This document shows, in pieces, positions 25,093 through 34,921 of a stretch of DNA of 64,000 nucleotides (position 1 is the stretch's first letter; each line of letters begins with the position of its first letter). The stretch covers positions 1-64,000 of the forward strand of contig NZ_JASLGR010000006.1 in assembly GCF_030150155.1 (NCBI RefSeq). The letters run 5' to 3'. The notes beneath the pieces were generated by a model that saw nothing but the letters and a program-made list of their open reading frames with translations, did no database searches and was not told the origin of the DNA. The position numbers and the translations under genes were made by a program. This stretch comes from Nocardioides sp. GTDB lineage: Bacteria; Actinomycetota; Actinomycetes; Propionibacteriales; Nocardioidaceae.

Positions 25093-26696
25093 GCCCCGAC
25101 TCTCGTATCTGTGTGGAACGGTGAGCCGATCACGGTCACCTCGGACGGTCGATTCTCTGGATCGCGGATCGTCACCGAGACCTCCACGCCACCGGACGGT
25201 GTCGTGGAGAAGTCGAGGGTGGCGTTGATCAGCGCGGCACGCTCGCGCATGATCTTGAGGCCGTGGGAGTCCGCCCGAGGTGTTCCCATCCCGCGGCCGT
25301 CGTCGGTGACGGTGATCGTCGCCTCCGGTGCCCGCACCTGGCAGTGCACCGAGATCGTGGTGGCTCCGGCGTGCTTGAGCGCGTTGTTGAGCGACTCCTG
25401 CACGATCCGGAAGAGCTCGGCCTCGACGTCGGGTCGGAGCCGGCCGGTGGTCTCGTCGGTGGTGACGTGGATCGCGACACCGGAGGCGTCGGCCTGGCTG
25501 CGCGCGATGCTGGCGATGGCGGCGCCCAGGCTCTCGGACTCGCCGATGTCGGTGCGCAGGTTGACCAGCGAGCGCCGGATCTCCGCCACGATGCCGCTGA
25601 TCCGGTCGCGCAGGATCGCGATCCGCTCGGCCTGCTTCTCACCAGTCGCGTCCACCCCGATGGCGTCGACCAGGTAGCCCAGGGAGGCGATGTCCTGGGC
25701 GACGCCGTCGTGCATCTCGCGGGCCAGGCGACGGCGTTCCTCGGCACTGGCGCGGTCACGGAAGGAGGCGAACAGCAGCGCGGTGTCCAGGTGCACGATC
25801 GCGGGCCGGTGCTCGCGCAGCAGCGCCTCGAGCCGGTGGTTGGTGGTGAGGGCGGCACCCTCGGCCCCCGGGGTGAGCTCGGCGGCGAGGATCGCCGTCA
25901 CCCCGCTGCCGGACTCCAGCGGCAGCGCGATCCGGGGGAAGCGCCGCACCACCGCCCGGCGCTCGTACGCCGTCACCGCGACGGCCTCGAGGTCACTGAG
26001 GTCGTTCTCCATCGACTTCGCCACCAGCGGGGTGAGGCCGTCGCCGCGGTGGACGAACAGCGCCGTCGCCGTACAGGGAAGCTTCTCGCGCAACGCCCAC
26101 AGCAGCTGCCCGCCCAGCGCTACCGGGTTGAGGCCGCTGTCCAGACCGTCGGAGATGTCGATCAGCTCGTGCAGCAGGTCCTGGGCGTAGAGGTAGGGCG
26201 CCAGCTCGGTCTGGTGCTCATGCAGCACGGCATGGATGAAGGAGCCGATCATGCCCAGGCCGAGCCCGACCACCAGGCAGCTGAACGTGGTGTAGCCCTC
26301 CTGGGCGGTGAAGTCGCTGGTGAACAGCGCGATCGTCAGGCTGAGCGTGACCACCTCGCAGGCCAGCACCACGGTGACGCCCCACGCCCCGCGGCGCAGC
26401 GCGGTGGTGAACGGTGGCACGGCCAGCGCCCCGAGCGCGATCGGCGCGGTGTTGAGGATGACCCCGGCGATCAGGGCGATCAGGACGGCGTCGATGCACA
26501 TCGTGGCCAGCAGCGGGAGCCGTCCGCGGATCTCCAGGCCCGTGATCACGACCCAGACGGCGAAGGTCGCGATCAGGGTGAAAATCCCCGCCATGTCGCG
26601 CGCCCACAGCACCGGAGCGCCGAGGGCGAGCAGGGCGATCAGTCGCCCCAGCAGGGCGATCCGGGACGGGAGACGGTCAGAGACGTCGACGGACAT
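25089..26696 (-). CDS. NarX/DegS-type sensor histidine kinase
   Basis: 535 residues. Five to six membrane helices in the first 155 residues with almost no outer loops, a GAF-like cytosolic segment (about 170-315), a HisKA_3 dimerisation domain with H329 in RRLAREMHDGVAQDIASLG, and an HATPase_c domain (VTDDGRGMGTPRADSHGLKIMRERA). Kinases of this group pair with NarL-type regulators, here the next gene. The membrane part suggests sensing of a lipid-soluble or intramembrane signal. Nine bp after tadC, so within the pilus operon. Confidence 0.92.
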   Translation of the reverse strand: MSVDVSDRLPSRIALLGRLIALLALGAPVLWARDMAGIFTLIATFAVWVVITGLEIRGRLPLLATMCIDAVLIALIAGVILNTAPIALGALAVPPFTTALRRGAWGVTVVLACEVVTLSLTIALFTSDFTAQEGYTTFSCLVVGLGLGMIGSFIHAVLHEHQTELAPYLYAQDLLHELIDISDGLDSGLNPVALGGQLLWALREKLPCTATALFVHRGDGLTPLVAKSMENDLSDLEAVAVTAYERRAVVRRFPRIALPLESGSGVTAILAAELTPGAEGAALTTNHRLEALLREHRPAIVHLDTALLFASFRDRASAEERRRLAREMHDGVAQDIASLGYLVDAIGVDATGEKQAERIAILRDRISGIVAEIRRSLVNLRTDIGESESLGAAIASIARSQADASGVAIHVTTDETTGRLRPDVEAELFRIVQESLNNALKHAGATTISVHCQVRAPEATITVTDDGRGMGTPRADSHGLKIMRERAALINATLDFSTTPSGGVEVSVTIRDPENRPSEVTVIGSPFHTDTRVGA

Positions 26697-26705
26697 CGGC
26701 GGCCA

Positions 26706-27629
26706 TCAGAACATCGAGTCGAGAACGTTGATCACAGCCGGACCCATCACAGCGACAAAGAGCGCGGGCAGGATGCAGAAGATCAGCGGGATGGTGATCT
26801 TGACGGGCACCTGCTGGGCCTTCTCCTCGGCCCGCTGGCGTCGTTTGGTGCGCATCTCGGAGGTCTGCACACGCAGCACCTGGGCGACAGGGATGCCGAA
26901 GGCGTCGGCCTGCACCATCGCCGAGACGAAGGAGCGGATGTCGTCCACATTGGTCCGATCGCCCAGGGAGCGCAAGGCCTCGCTGCGTCCCATGCCGAGC
27001 TGCATCTCGCGCAGCATCCGGGCGAACTCGTCGGCCAGGGGGCCGTCGGTGTGCAGCGAGACCTGCTGCACCGCGGCGTCGAAGCCGAGCCCGGACTCGA
27101 CGCTGATCGTCATCAGGTCCAGGGCGTCGGGCAGCTCCCGCTGGAGACGCTGGGAGCGGTCGTAGCCCAGCTGGTAGAGGTAGAGCGAGGGGCCGAAGAA
27201 GCCAAGCACGATCCCGGCGACGGTGAGGATCAGCCGGGTGGTGAAGGCGTCGGAGAGCACCATCGCGACGGCCAGGCCGATCACCAGGCCGAGGCCGGCG
27301 CACAGCACCCGGCCCGCCGTCACCCGGTCCACGCTCCACCCGGCCGGGTTGCCGGCCAGGTCGAGCCTGGCGCGGATCCGCTCGGCGGAGTCGGCCCCAC
27401 TGATCCGGCGGCCCAGGCCCAGCGCCCGCTGCTGGAGCGGTGCCAGCACCCGGTCGGCGAAGGAGCGGTCGACCTCCTTGGTCAGCTCGGCCGGGGCGTT
27501 GGTCATCGCCTCCAGGACGGCCAGGGACCGGTTCACCGAGGTCGGCTCCGAGGCGGGCCGCAGCGCGATCGCGAGCAGGGCGATCGCGCTGCCCACCAGG
27601 ATCAGACCGAGCACGAAGAGGACGACCAT
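26706..27629 (-). CDS. tadC: Tad pilus membrane platform protein TadC
   Basis: 307 residues. Type II secretion F-domain protein: N-terminal helix, two helices about 110-155, cytosolic F domain (ELPDALDLMTISVESGLGFDAAVQQV) and a C-terminal helix (IPLIFCILPALFVAVMGPAVINVL). It forms the inner-membrane platform with TadB. Ends 9 bp before the kinase and starts 1 bp after tadB. Confidence 0.92.
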   Translation of the reverse strand: MVVLFVLGLILVGSAIALLAIALRPASEPTSVNRSLAVLEAMTNAPAELTKEVDRSFADRVLAPLQQRALGLGRRISGADSAERIRARLDLAGNPAGWSVDRVTAGRVLCAGLGLVIGLAVAMVLSDAFTTRLILTVAGIVLGFFGPSLYLYQLGYDRSQRLQRELPDALDLMTISVESGLGFDAAVQQVSLHTDGPLADEFARMLREMQLGMGRSEALRSLGDRTNVDDIRSFVSAMVQADAFGIPVAQVLRVQTSEMRTKRRQRAEEKAQQVPVKITIPLIFCILPALFVAVMGPAVINVLDSMF

Positions 27630-27630
27630 C

Positions 27631-28620
27631 TCAGACCTCCACCCGCACCAGGCGGCTCATCCAGAAGACCCCGACCCCGAGCCACGCGGCACCGCCGATC
27701 AGCATGATCAGGCCGCGCACGTCGGTGAACAGCGGGCTCACGTAGTCCCAGTTGGTCAGGCACAGGTAGAGCAGGAACAGCGGCGGCAGCGCGCCCAGCA
27801 CGACCGCGGAGAGCCGGCCCTCGGCCGAGAGCGAGGAGACCTGACGACGCAGGTACTCGCGCTCGCGCATCGTCGCCGCGACCGTGTCCAGCAGCTCGGC
27901 CAGGTTGCCGCCGACCTGGCGCTGGATCCGGATCGCCATCACCACCCAGGCGAAGTCCTGGCTCTCGTAGCGGCGGGCGACGCCCTCCATCGCGTCCTCG
28001 ACCGGGACGCCGAGCCGGGTCTCCACCAGGATCCGGCGGAACTCCCCGGCGATCGGGTCGGCGCCGTCGTTGACCACGGTGTCCAGCGACTGCTGCAGCG
28101 ACAGACCTGCCGACAGCGAGGCCGAGATCAGCTGGAGGGTGTCGGGCAGCGCCCGGTGGAAGGACCGGCGGCGCCGGGTGGCGCGGTTGCCGAGGTAGAC
28201 CCAGGGCGCGATCACGCCGATCAGCAGCCCGAGCAGGGCCAGGACGACGTTGCCCTGCCCCAGGAGCAGGCCGAGGACGGTCGCCGCGACCACGATCGCG
28301 ACGTGGATCAGCAGCCATTCGGCGGCCTTGAGCTCGCTCCCGGCGGCGTCGAGACGGGCGGCGATCCGCTGCTCCAGACCCTGGTTGTGCCGGAGCAGAT
28401 CGGTCGCCATGTCCTTGGCGGCCAGGGCCACCTCGCTGTTCTCCACGCCGCCCCGTGAGGCCTTCGCCTGGGCCGTCGTACGACGGGTGGCGGCGGTGTA
28501 GTCGGCGACGCGGTCAGCGACCGAGACCGGCTTGCGCGGACCGGGCAGCAGGGCGAGGACGAGGCCGAACAGCCCCAGCGCCAGTGCCGCGATCGCGACG
28601 TAGATGCTCCACGACGGCAT
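27631..28620 (-). CDS. tadB: Tad pilus membrane platform protein TadB
   Basis: 329 residues. Same fold as TadC: an N-terminal helix (5-24), a helical pair (about 103-140), F domain ([26 protein letters not shown]) and C-terminal helices. Works with the CpaF ATPase to assemble Flp pilin. Tightly spaced within the operon (4 bp from cpaF, 1 bp from tadC). Confidence 0.92.
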   Translation of the reverse strand: MPSWSIYVAIAALALGLFGLVLALLPGPRKPVSVADRVADYTAATRRTTAQAKASRGGVENSEVALAAKDMATDLLRHNQGLEQRIAARLDAAGSELKAAEWLLIHVAIVVAATVLGLLLGQGNVVLALLGLLIGVIAPWVYLGNRATRRRRSFHRALPDTLQLISASLSAGLSLQQSLDTVVNDGADPIAGEFRRILVETRLGVPVEDAMEGVARRYESQDFAWVVMAIRIQRQVGGNLAELLDTVAATMREREYLRRQVSSLSAEGRLSAVVLGALPPLFLLYLCLTNWDYVSPLFTDVRGLIMLIGGAAWLGVGVFWMSRLVRVEV

Positions 28621-28624
28621 GGCC

Positions 28625-30310
28625 TCACCGATCCAGGAAGAGCAGCGGGTCGACGACGACGTTGCTCTCGGCGAGCTTGTCGAGGAACTTCGGGCGCAGC
28701 CCGGTCGGACGCAGCCGGCCCAGGGCGCGGCCGTCGGCGTCGAAGCCGGCGGTGTTGTCGAAGACGAAGATGTCCTGGAGGGTGATCACGTCGCCCTCCA
28801 TCCGCTCGACCTCGGTGATGTGCGTGATCCGGCGGGTGCCGTCCTTGAGCCGGGTCTGGTGCACGATCAGGTCGACGGCGGAGGCGACCTGCTCACGGAT
28901 CGCGCGCACCGGCAGGTCCATGCCCGCCATCAGCACCATCGTCTCCAGGCGGGCCAGCGTGTCGCGCGGTCCGTTGCTGTGCAGGGTGCAGATCGAGCCG
29001 TCGTGGCCGGTGTTCATCGCCTGCAGCATGTCCAGCGCCGAGGCGTCACGGACCTCGCCGACGATGATCCGGTCGGGCCGCATCCGCAGCGCGTTGCGGA
29101 CCAGGTCGCGGATCGTGATCGCACCGCGGCCCTCGATGTTGGCCGGGCGCGCCTCCAGGCGCACGACGTGCTCCTGCTTGAGCTGGAGCTCGGCGGCGTC
29201 ATCGATCGTGACGATCCGCTCGTCGGCGGGGATGAAGGAGGAGAGCACGTTGAGGGTGGTGGTCTTGCCCGCGCCGGTGCCGCCGGAGACGATCACGTTG
29301 AGGCGTCCCCGCACGCAGGCCTCCAGCAGGCGCCGACCGGCGGGGGAGAAGGAGCCGTAGCGCTCCAGGTCCTCGGCGGTGAGGGCGTCGGCGGAGAACT
29401 TCCGGATGGTCAGCGCGGAGCCGTCCATCGCCAGCGGCGGCACGACGGCGTTGACCCGGGAGCCGTCGGGCAGCCGGGCGTCGACCATCGGGCTGGACTC
29501 GTCGACCCGGCGACCGATCCGGGAGACGATCTTGTCGATCGTGCGGCGCAGGTGGGCCTCGTCGGCGAAGCGTCCCTCGGCGTGGATCAGTCGGCCGTGG
29601 CGCTCCAGCCAGATGTCATTGGCCCCGTTGACCATCACCTCGGAGACCTCGGGGTCGCGCAGGTACGGCTCGATCGGCCCCAGGCCGAGGATGTCGTCGC
29701 TGATCTCCTGGGTGACCCGCTGCCGGTCGGCGTTGGACAGCGGCCGCTCCTGGGTGGCGAGCACCTCCTGGAGCACCGCCCTGACCTTCTGGTCGAGCTC
29801 GCGGGCGTCCAGGTCGGCGTCGTAGAGCTGCGGGCCGAGCTGGCGCAGGAGCTGCTCGTGCACGCTGGCCTTGATCGCCTCGAGCCTCTCGGACTGCTGT
29901 CCGCCGAGGGTACGCCGCAGGGCCGCGTCGGCCGGGGCGGGGCTCGCCCCGGGGCCCGCGGTCGCGGTGGTGCCGGGGACCTGGCCCAGCGTCGACGGTG
30001 CGCTCGCCGGGGTGCTCACGGTGGCGGCGTACGGCGGCGGGGTGACGTCGGCGCGGCGCTTGCCGGTGACCTCGTCGGGGCCGAGCGGTGTCTCCACCCC
30101 GGCGGCTGCGGCGTGGGCGGCATGGGTGGTGTGGCTGGTGGGCACTGCCGGGGCGCCGTGCTCCAGCGTCCCCGGCGTCCCCGGCGTCCCCGAGGTCGCC
30201 GTGCCCGGTGCGACGGCAGCGACCGGAGCCGACGATGGGGTCGCGACCGTGGGCGCAGGCGCGGCCGCCTCCCCGGTCCGGGCGGCGGCGATCCGATCTG
30301 CGAGCGACAT
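28625..30310 (-). CDS. cpaF: Tad/CpaF-type pilus assembly ATPase
   Basis: 561 residues. Hexameric secretion ATPase that drives Flp pilus assembly. About 130 residues of alanine/proline-rich linker precede the core. The core shows the N-terminal domain ([20 protein letters not shown]), Walker [18 protein letters not shown], the aspartate box [12 protein letters not shown], Walker B and the histidine box ([18 protein letters not shown]). The closest group is CpaF/TadA. It starts 2 bp before the end of cpaE. Confidence 0.95.
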   Translation of the reverse strand: MSLADRIAAARTGEAAAPAPTVATPSSAPVAAVAPGTATSGTPGTPGTLEHGAPAVPTSHTTHAAHAAAAGVETPLGPDEVTGKRRADVTPPPYAATVSTPASAPSTLGQVPGTTATAGPGASPAPADAALRRTLGGQQSERLEAIKASVHEQLLRQLGPQLYDADLDARELDQKVRAVLQEVLATQERPLSNADRQRVTQEISDDILGLGPIEPYLRDPEVSEVMVNGANDIWLERHGRLIHAEGRFADEAHLRRTIDKIVSRIGRRVDESSPMVDARLPDGSRVNAVVPPLAMDGSALTIRKFSADALTAEDLERYGSFSPAGRRLLEACVRGRLNVIVSGGTGAGKTTTLNVLSSFIPADERIVTIDDAAELQLKQEHVVRLEARPANIEGRGAITIRDLVRNALRMRPDRIIVGEVRDASALDMLQAMNTGHDGSICTLHSNGPRDTLARLETMVLMAGMDLPVRAIREQVASAVDLIVHQTRLKDGTRRITHITEVERMEGDVITLQDIFVFDNTAGFDADGRALGRLRPTGLRPKFLDKLAESNVVVDPLLFLDR

Positions 30311-30312
30311 GG

Positions 30313-31497
30313 CTACCTGCGCTTCCGGCGACGCCCGAAGAGCCGTGACGGCTCGGCGGGCACCGTCTCGACGGTGTAGGTCGGCGCGGCGATCTCCTCA
30401 CCCGATAGCAGCGAGGCCATCTGCAGGATCGCGGTGCTGGAGGGGTGGTAGGGGTTCTTCACCACGATCGGGTTGCCGGCGTTGGTGGAGGCGGCGACCT
30501 CGATCGAGGTGGTCACCTGGGCGGCCGGACGCAGCCCGAGGATGCCCTCGACCCGGTCGGGGTTGATCCCGACCTCGTCGTCGGCGCGGTTGAGCAGCAG
30601 GTGCCGGTGGTCGGGGGCGATGTTGAGCATGTCGAGCGTCTCCAGGGCGACCTTGACGTTCTTCAGGGTCGGCACGTCCAGGGTCGCCACGATCACGATC
30701 TCGTCGGTCTCATCCAGGGCGGTCAGGGTCTGCTCGTCGAAGGCCGGGGCGGTGTCGATCACGACGTAGTCGTAGGTCTGGGCCAGCGACCTGATGATCT
30801 GGGAGACCAGGGTGGGGGAGACCCGGTCGCGGACGTCGGGGTGCGAGGGCGCGGCCAGGATCATCAGCGAGTCCTGGTGCCGGGTGAGCAGGCCGTTGAG
30901 CAGCTCGGCGTCGATGCTGCCCTCGGAGCCGATCGCGTGCTCGATCGAGTGCGACGGGAAGAGCTGCATCGTGATCGCCACGTCGCCGAAGGCGAGGTCG
31001 AGGTCGACCAGGCAGACCTTGCGGGCACCGCCCTCGGTCAGGGCCAGGGCGAGGTTGACCGACATCGTGGTCTTGCCGACGCCGCCCTTGGGCGACCAGA
31101 CCGTGATGATCTTGCCGGTGTGGTTGCTGCCGCCGGGACCGCGCAGCGCGGTGTTGAGCTGGCTGGCCCGGCCCACAGCGGCGCTGACCGCCTCCAGCGA
31201 CCCGCTCGGGATGACGTCGCGGGCACCGGCCTGCATCGCGGCGGTGAGCACCTCGGTGGTCAGCTCGTCGCGGATCAGGACGACGCTGACGGTGGGGCGG
31301 GTGCTGCGCAGCAGGTCGCACAGGGCGAGGGCCTCGGCGCCGTCGACGTTGGGGCCGAGCACGACGACGTACTCGTCGCGGTGCTGCTCGAGCCAGGCTC
31401 GGGCACGGTCCATCGTGGCGACACCCTGGGCCCCGGCAGGGAGGGCACGGAGCAGGACGTTGACCGCGTCGTGGTCAGGCTCGACGAGAACAGGCAT
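30313..31497 (-). CDS. cpaE: CpaE-like pilus localisation ATPase
   Basis: 394 residues. N-terminal pseudo-receiver-like domain (about 1-130) followed by a MinD/ParA ATPase with the deviant Walker A SPKGGVGKTTMSVNLAL and the switch motif YVVIDTAPAFDEQTL. CpaE proteins position the Tad machinery at the pole. Located between cpaB and cpaF as in other actinobacterial tad loci. Confidence 0.92.
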   Translation of the reverse strand: MPVLVEPDHDAVNVLLRALPAGAQGVATMDRARAWLEQHRDEYVVVLGPNVDGAEALALCDLLRSTRPTVSVVLIRDELTTEVLTAAMQAGARDVIPSGSLEAVSAAVGRASQLNTALRGPGGSNHTGKIITVWSPKGGVGKTTMSVNLALALTEGGARKVCLVDLDLAFGDVAITMQLFPSHSIEHAIGSEGSIDAELLNGLLTRHQDSLMILAAPSHPDVRDRVSPTLVSQIIRSLAQTYDYVVIDTAPAFDEQTLTALDETDEIVIVATLDVPTLKNVKVALETLDMLNIAPDHRHLLLNRADDEVGINPDRVEGILGLRPAAQVTTSIEVAASTNAGNPIVVKNPYHPSSTAILQMASLLSGEEIAAPTYTVETVPAEPSRLFGRRRKRR

Positions 31498-31506
31498 GGG
31501 AAGGCC

Positions 31507-32250
31507 TCACTTGAAGACGTTGTCGAACGTGGTGGCACTGCCCTGCTTGACGGTGGTGCTGCCGTCGGCGGGGAGCAGCGCGAACGAGAGCTCGCCGTTG
31601 GTCTGCGCGAAGAGCACCTTCTGGGCGTCGCTCGGTGACAGCGCCAGGGTCAGCAGCGTGCGCGGCAGCTGTTCGGTGGTCTGGTTGCCGGTGGACTGGT
31701 CGGTGGTCGTGGTGGACACCGGGGTGGTGGAGCCGACGCCGATCACGGTGACGTCGGTGAGCAGGATCTGGGCGAAGGCGTTGGCCGTCTTCGGGTTGGT
31801 CCCGGTCATGTAGATGCCGACCTGCGAGCCGGGGTTGACGAAGCCGGCCACGCGCGCGGGGTCGGTGAGGTTGACCGAGACCGCGACCTTGTCCTTGGGG
31901 ATCTGGAGGGAGGAGCTCGGTGCGCTGGTGGTGCCGAACTTCGAGGCGATGATCTGCTCGCCGGGGTAGATCGTGGTCAGGGCGACCATCGTGCCCAGTC
32001 CCGACTCGTCGCGCTGGTAACCCGTCAGTAGCGAGTCGTTGGTGACCGGTTGGGCGACGATCTTGCCGGCAGCGGTGGCCTCGGCGACGGTCTCGCCCGG
32101 GTTGATCGTGCTGGACGCGACCAGCACCGTGGTGGTCTGGTACCGATTCTCGGCCCGGTGATCGGCTCCTCTGACGTAGAGGAAGACCAGCGCTGCACCG
32201 AGAACTGCCACCAGTGCTGCGGCGGTCACCAGGATTCTGCGTCGCTCCAT
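31507..32250 (-). CDS. cpaB: Flp pilus assembly protein CpaB/RcpC (SAF domain)
   Basis: 247 residues. N-terminal membrane helix (about 5-25), then a SAF domain (TTVLVASSTINPGETVAEAT) and a beta-rich RcpC domain. In gram-negative bacteria it works with the outer-membrane secretin; in actinobacteria its role is extracytoplasmic stabilisation of the pilus base. ATG 32250 is preferred to GTG 32256 because AAAGGG lies 5 nt before the ATG. First gene of the pilus operon. Confidence 0.9.
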   Translation of the reverse strand: MERRRILVTAAALVAVLGAALVFLYVRGADHRAENRYQTTTVLVASSTINPGETVAEATAAGKIVAQPVTNDSLLTGYQRDESGLGTMVALTTIYPGEQIIASKFGTTSAPSSSLQIPKDKVAVSVNLTDPARVAGFVNPGSQVGIYMTGTNPKTANAFAQILLTDVTVIGVGSTTPVSTTTTDQSTGNQTTEQLPRTLLTLALSPSDAQKVLFAQTNGELSFALLPADGSTTVKQGSATTFDNVFK

Positions 32251-32535
32251 CGACACCCTTTCACCTCAAAGCTGCGCCGGGCCCCGAGCTGCCCGGACGG
32301 TCGGAGAGCATGCGCTCTCCACCCAGAACTGTAGGGATGGCGATGGGGTTACGGGTGTCGAATGTGGCTCTGTCGTTGAGGTTCTGTGGATTTTGCCCAC
32401 TGGCGCCGAACGGCAGCACGGCTGTCCCACCGGGGGGATCCCCCGAACGGGTCATCCGGGTAGTCACCCTGGGGGGTCAGGTCGGTCCGATCGTCGCACC
32501 CGACCCCGTCCAGGATGTGGACGCAGCGGGGTGGA
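32251..32535. promoter_or_regulatory. Intergenic region upstream of the tad operon
   Basis: 285 bp. On the minus strand a -10-like TACAGT (32328-32333) is followed by a hairpin with perfect 7-bp arms GGAGAGC/GCTCTCC (32303-32309 and 32314-32320), then AAAGGG before cpaB, so the leader would start with a stem-loop. Nearer fadD there is a GGGGGATCCCCC palindrome (32433-32444) that may help terminate fadD-independent transcription. No gene is visible. Confidence 0.4.
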
Positions 32536-34335
32536 TCAGGAGTGGTAGAGCGCCTCGACCTGGTCGCGGAACTCCTTGAGTACGACGTTGCGCTTGAGCT
32601 TCATCGAGGCGGTGAGCTGGCCACCCTCCTCGGTCCAGGCGTCGGGGAGGATGCGGAACTTGCGGATCGACTCGGCCTTGGAGACCGCCTTGTTGGCGTC
32701 GTCGACCGCCTTCTGCACCTCGGCGATCACGTCGGGGTCCTCGACCAGGGTGGCGAGGTCGAGGGTCTTGTCATGCGCGGCCGCCCAGGCCGGCAGCGCC
32801 TCGGTGTCCAGGGTGATCAGGGCGGCGATGAACGGCTCGCCGTCGCCCACGATGATGCACTGGTCGACCAGCGCGTGGGCACGCAGACGGTCCTCGAGCA
32901 CGGCCGGGGCGACGTTCTTGCCGCCGGCGGTGACGATGATCTCCTTCTTGCGCCCGGTGATCCTGATGAAGCCCTCGTCGTCGATCTCGCCGACGTCGCC
33001 GGAGCGGAACCACTCGCCGTCCATCGCCTCGGCCGAGGCCTGCGGGTTGTTCCAGTAGGCGGCGAAGACCTGGCCGCCCTTGAACAGCAGCTCGCCGTCG
33101 TCGGCCACGCGCACCGCGGTGCCGTTGAGCGGCTGGCCGACGGTGCCGATCTTGGTGGCGTCGGGCTTGTTCACCGCCAGGGCGGCGGTGGTCTCGGTCA
33201 GGCCGTAGCCCTCCAGCACGATCAGGCCGATGCCCCGGTAGAAGTGGCCCAGGCGCTCGCCCAGCGGCGCGCCGCCGGAGATCGCGTAGGTGCAATCGCC
33301 GCCCAGGGCGGCACGGAGCTTGCGGTAGACCAGCTTGTCGAAGATCGCGTGCAGGCTCTTGGTCTTGAGGCCGGCGAGCAGGCTCTGCGGGGTGTCGATC
33401 GCACGGCTGTGCGCGATCGCGACCTCCACGGCCTTGTCGAAGATGGCGCCCTTGCCGTCGGCGTGGGCGTTCTGCGAGGCAGTGTTGAACACCTTCTCGA
33501 AGACCCGCGGGACGGCGAGGATGAAGGTCGGCTTGAACTCGCCCAGGTCGCTGACCAGGTTCTTGATGTCGGGGGCGTGGCCGAGCCGGGCGCGGGCCCG
33601 GATGGCACCGATCTGGATGATCCGGGCGAAGACGTGGGCCAGCGGCAGGAAGAGCAGCGTACTGCAGTCGGGGTTGCGGAAGATGTCCTCGAGGTCGGCC
33701 AGGGCGCCGCGGATCTCGAACATGAAGTTGCCGTGGGTGAGCTCGCAGCCCTTGGGGCGGCCGGTGGTGCCCGAGGTGTAGATCAGGGTCGCGATGGTGT
33801 CGGGGGTCGCCGCGGCACGGCGCTTCTCGACCTCCTCGTCGCTGATGTCGGCACCGAGGGCGACCAGGACGTCGACGCCGTTGTCGGCGAAGGACCAGAC
33901 CTGGGCCAGGTCGGGCAGCGAGTCGCGGACCTCGGCGATCCGGGCGAGGTGGTCGGGGCCCTCGGCCATCACGGCCTTCGTGCCCGAGTCGGAGAGGATC
34001 CACTGCACCTGCTCGGCCGAGGAGGTCTCGTAGATCGGCACCGTGATCGCACCGGCGAACCAGATGGCGTAGTCCATCAGGGTCCACTCGTAGCGGGTCT
34101 TGGAGAACAGGCTGACCCGGTCGCCGGCCTCGACGCCGGCCGCGATCAGGCCCTTGGCCACGGCGATCACCTCGGCCAGGAACTCCGCCGAGGTGACGTC
34201 GCCCCAGCTGCGGTCGGCGCCGCGGCGGGAGAAGACGACGGCGGAGGGAGCCTCGGCGGCGTTGCGCACGATGTCGTCCGTCAGGTTGCCGGAGACCGGC
34301 AGATCGATGGTCAGCGGCGACGAGAACTCGCGCAC
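32536..34335 (-). CDS. fadD15: Long-chain acyl-CoA synthetase (FadD15-type)
   Basis: 599 residues. AMP-forming ligase that activates fatty acids to acyl-CoA. ATP-binding P-loop TSGTTGRPKGCELTHGN, the A5 region GYGLTETTAAL, the A7 motif FRSGDVGEIDDEGFIRITGRKKE, and A10 lysine near MKLKRNVVLKEF. The family is the AMP-dependent synthetase/ligase group of fadD15 (Rv2187). The start is GTG 34335, preceded at 5 nt by AGGGGGG; the longer open frame upstream covers the divergent promoter region and is not used. Divergent from the SRPBCC gene, as in the mycobacterial order. Confidence 0.93.
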   Translation of the reverse strand: MREFSSPLTIDLPVSGNLTDDIVRNAAEAPSAVVFSRRGADRSWGDVTSAEFLAEVIAVAKGLIAAGVEAGDRVSLFSKTRYEWTLMDYAIWFAGAITVPIYETSSAEQVQWILSDSGTKAVMAEGPDHLARIAEVRDSLPDLAQVWSFADNGVDVLVALGADISDEEVEKRRAAATPDTIATLIYTSGTTGRPKGCELTHGNFMFEIRGALADLEDIFRNPDCSTLLFLPLAHVFARIIQIGAIRARARLGHAPDIKNLVSDLGEFKPTFILAVPRVFEKVFNTASQNAHADGKGAIFDKAVEVAIAHSRAIDTPQSLLAGLKTKSLHAIFDKLVYRKLRAALGGDCTYAISGGAPLGERLGHFYRGIGLIVLEGYGLTETTAALAVNKPDATKIGTVGQPLNGTAVRVADDGELLFKGGQVFAAYWNNPQASAEAMDGEWFRSGDVGEIDDEGFIRITGRKKEIIVTAGGKNVAPAVLEDRLRAHALVDQCIIVGDGEPFIAALITLDTEALPAWAAAHDKTLDLATLVEDPDVIAEVQKAVDDANKAVSKAESIRKFRILPDAWTEEGGQLTASMKLKRNVVLKEFRDQVEALYHS

Positions 34336-34468
34336 GGAAGCCCCCCTAGGCGGTGAAGTGAGGTCGAACGGCCCGAATCGTCGGACCCTGAACGAAAACA
34401 CACTATCTCTCAGGTTTCGGCGTCGGCATGTCACTCCGGCGTCGGGCCGATCGGGTAGTGTCGCGCAG

Positions 34469-34909
34469 GTGGCCGACCAGACCAGCTCCTCCATCGTCGT
34501 TGCCGCTGCGCCGGCCGCAGTGATGGCGGTGATCGCCGACTTCGAGCACTACCCGTCGTGGATCAAGGGGATGAAGTCGGCCTCGGTCGTCGTCCCCGGT
34601 GCCGACGGTCGCGCCGAGCAGGCGCGCTTCACCCTCGACGTACCGCCGATCAAGGACAGCTACACCCTGGCCTACGTCTGGCACAGCGACCTCGAGGTCA
34701 CCTGGACCCTGGTCGAGGCGACGCTGCTGCGCTCCCTCGACGGTGCCTACCGGCTGCGCGACCTGGGCAACGGGTCGACCGAGGTCACCTACGACCTCAC
34801 CCTGGACCTCTCCATCCCGATCATCGGCATGCTCAAGCGCAAGGGCGAGAAGGTGCTGATCGAGACAGCCCTGAAGGGGCTCAAGACCCGGGTGGAGTCG
34901 CTCGCGTGA
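34469..34909 (+). CDS. SRPBCC (START-like) lipid-binding-fold protein
   Basis: 146 residues. Helix-grip fold: starts VADQTSSSIVVAAAPAAVMAVIADFEHYPSWIKGMKSA, ends LIETALKGLKTRVESLA. Homologue of Rv2185c (TB16.3). Such proteins bind hydrophobic ligands or act in polyketide cyclisation; here the neighbour FadD suggests fatty-acid or lipid metabolism. GTG 34469 is supported by TAGTGT (34456-34461) 7 nt upstream. Probably heads an operon with the ArsA-like ATPase and the next two genes. Confidence 0.85.
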   Translation: MADQTSSSIVVAAAPAAVMAVIADFEHYPSWIKGMKSASVVVPGADGRAEQARFTLDVPPIKDSYTLAYVWHSDLEVTWTLVEATLLRSLDGAYRLRDLGNGSTEVTYDLTLDLSIPIIGMLKRKGEKVLIETALKGLKTRVESLA

Positions 34910-34921
34910 GCGTGTGACGCC

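Noticed and set aside
28604..30379. 591-residue plus-strand open frame
   Set aside because: Mirror frame of cpaF with low-complexity composition rich in V, G, D, R and Q; no domain.
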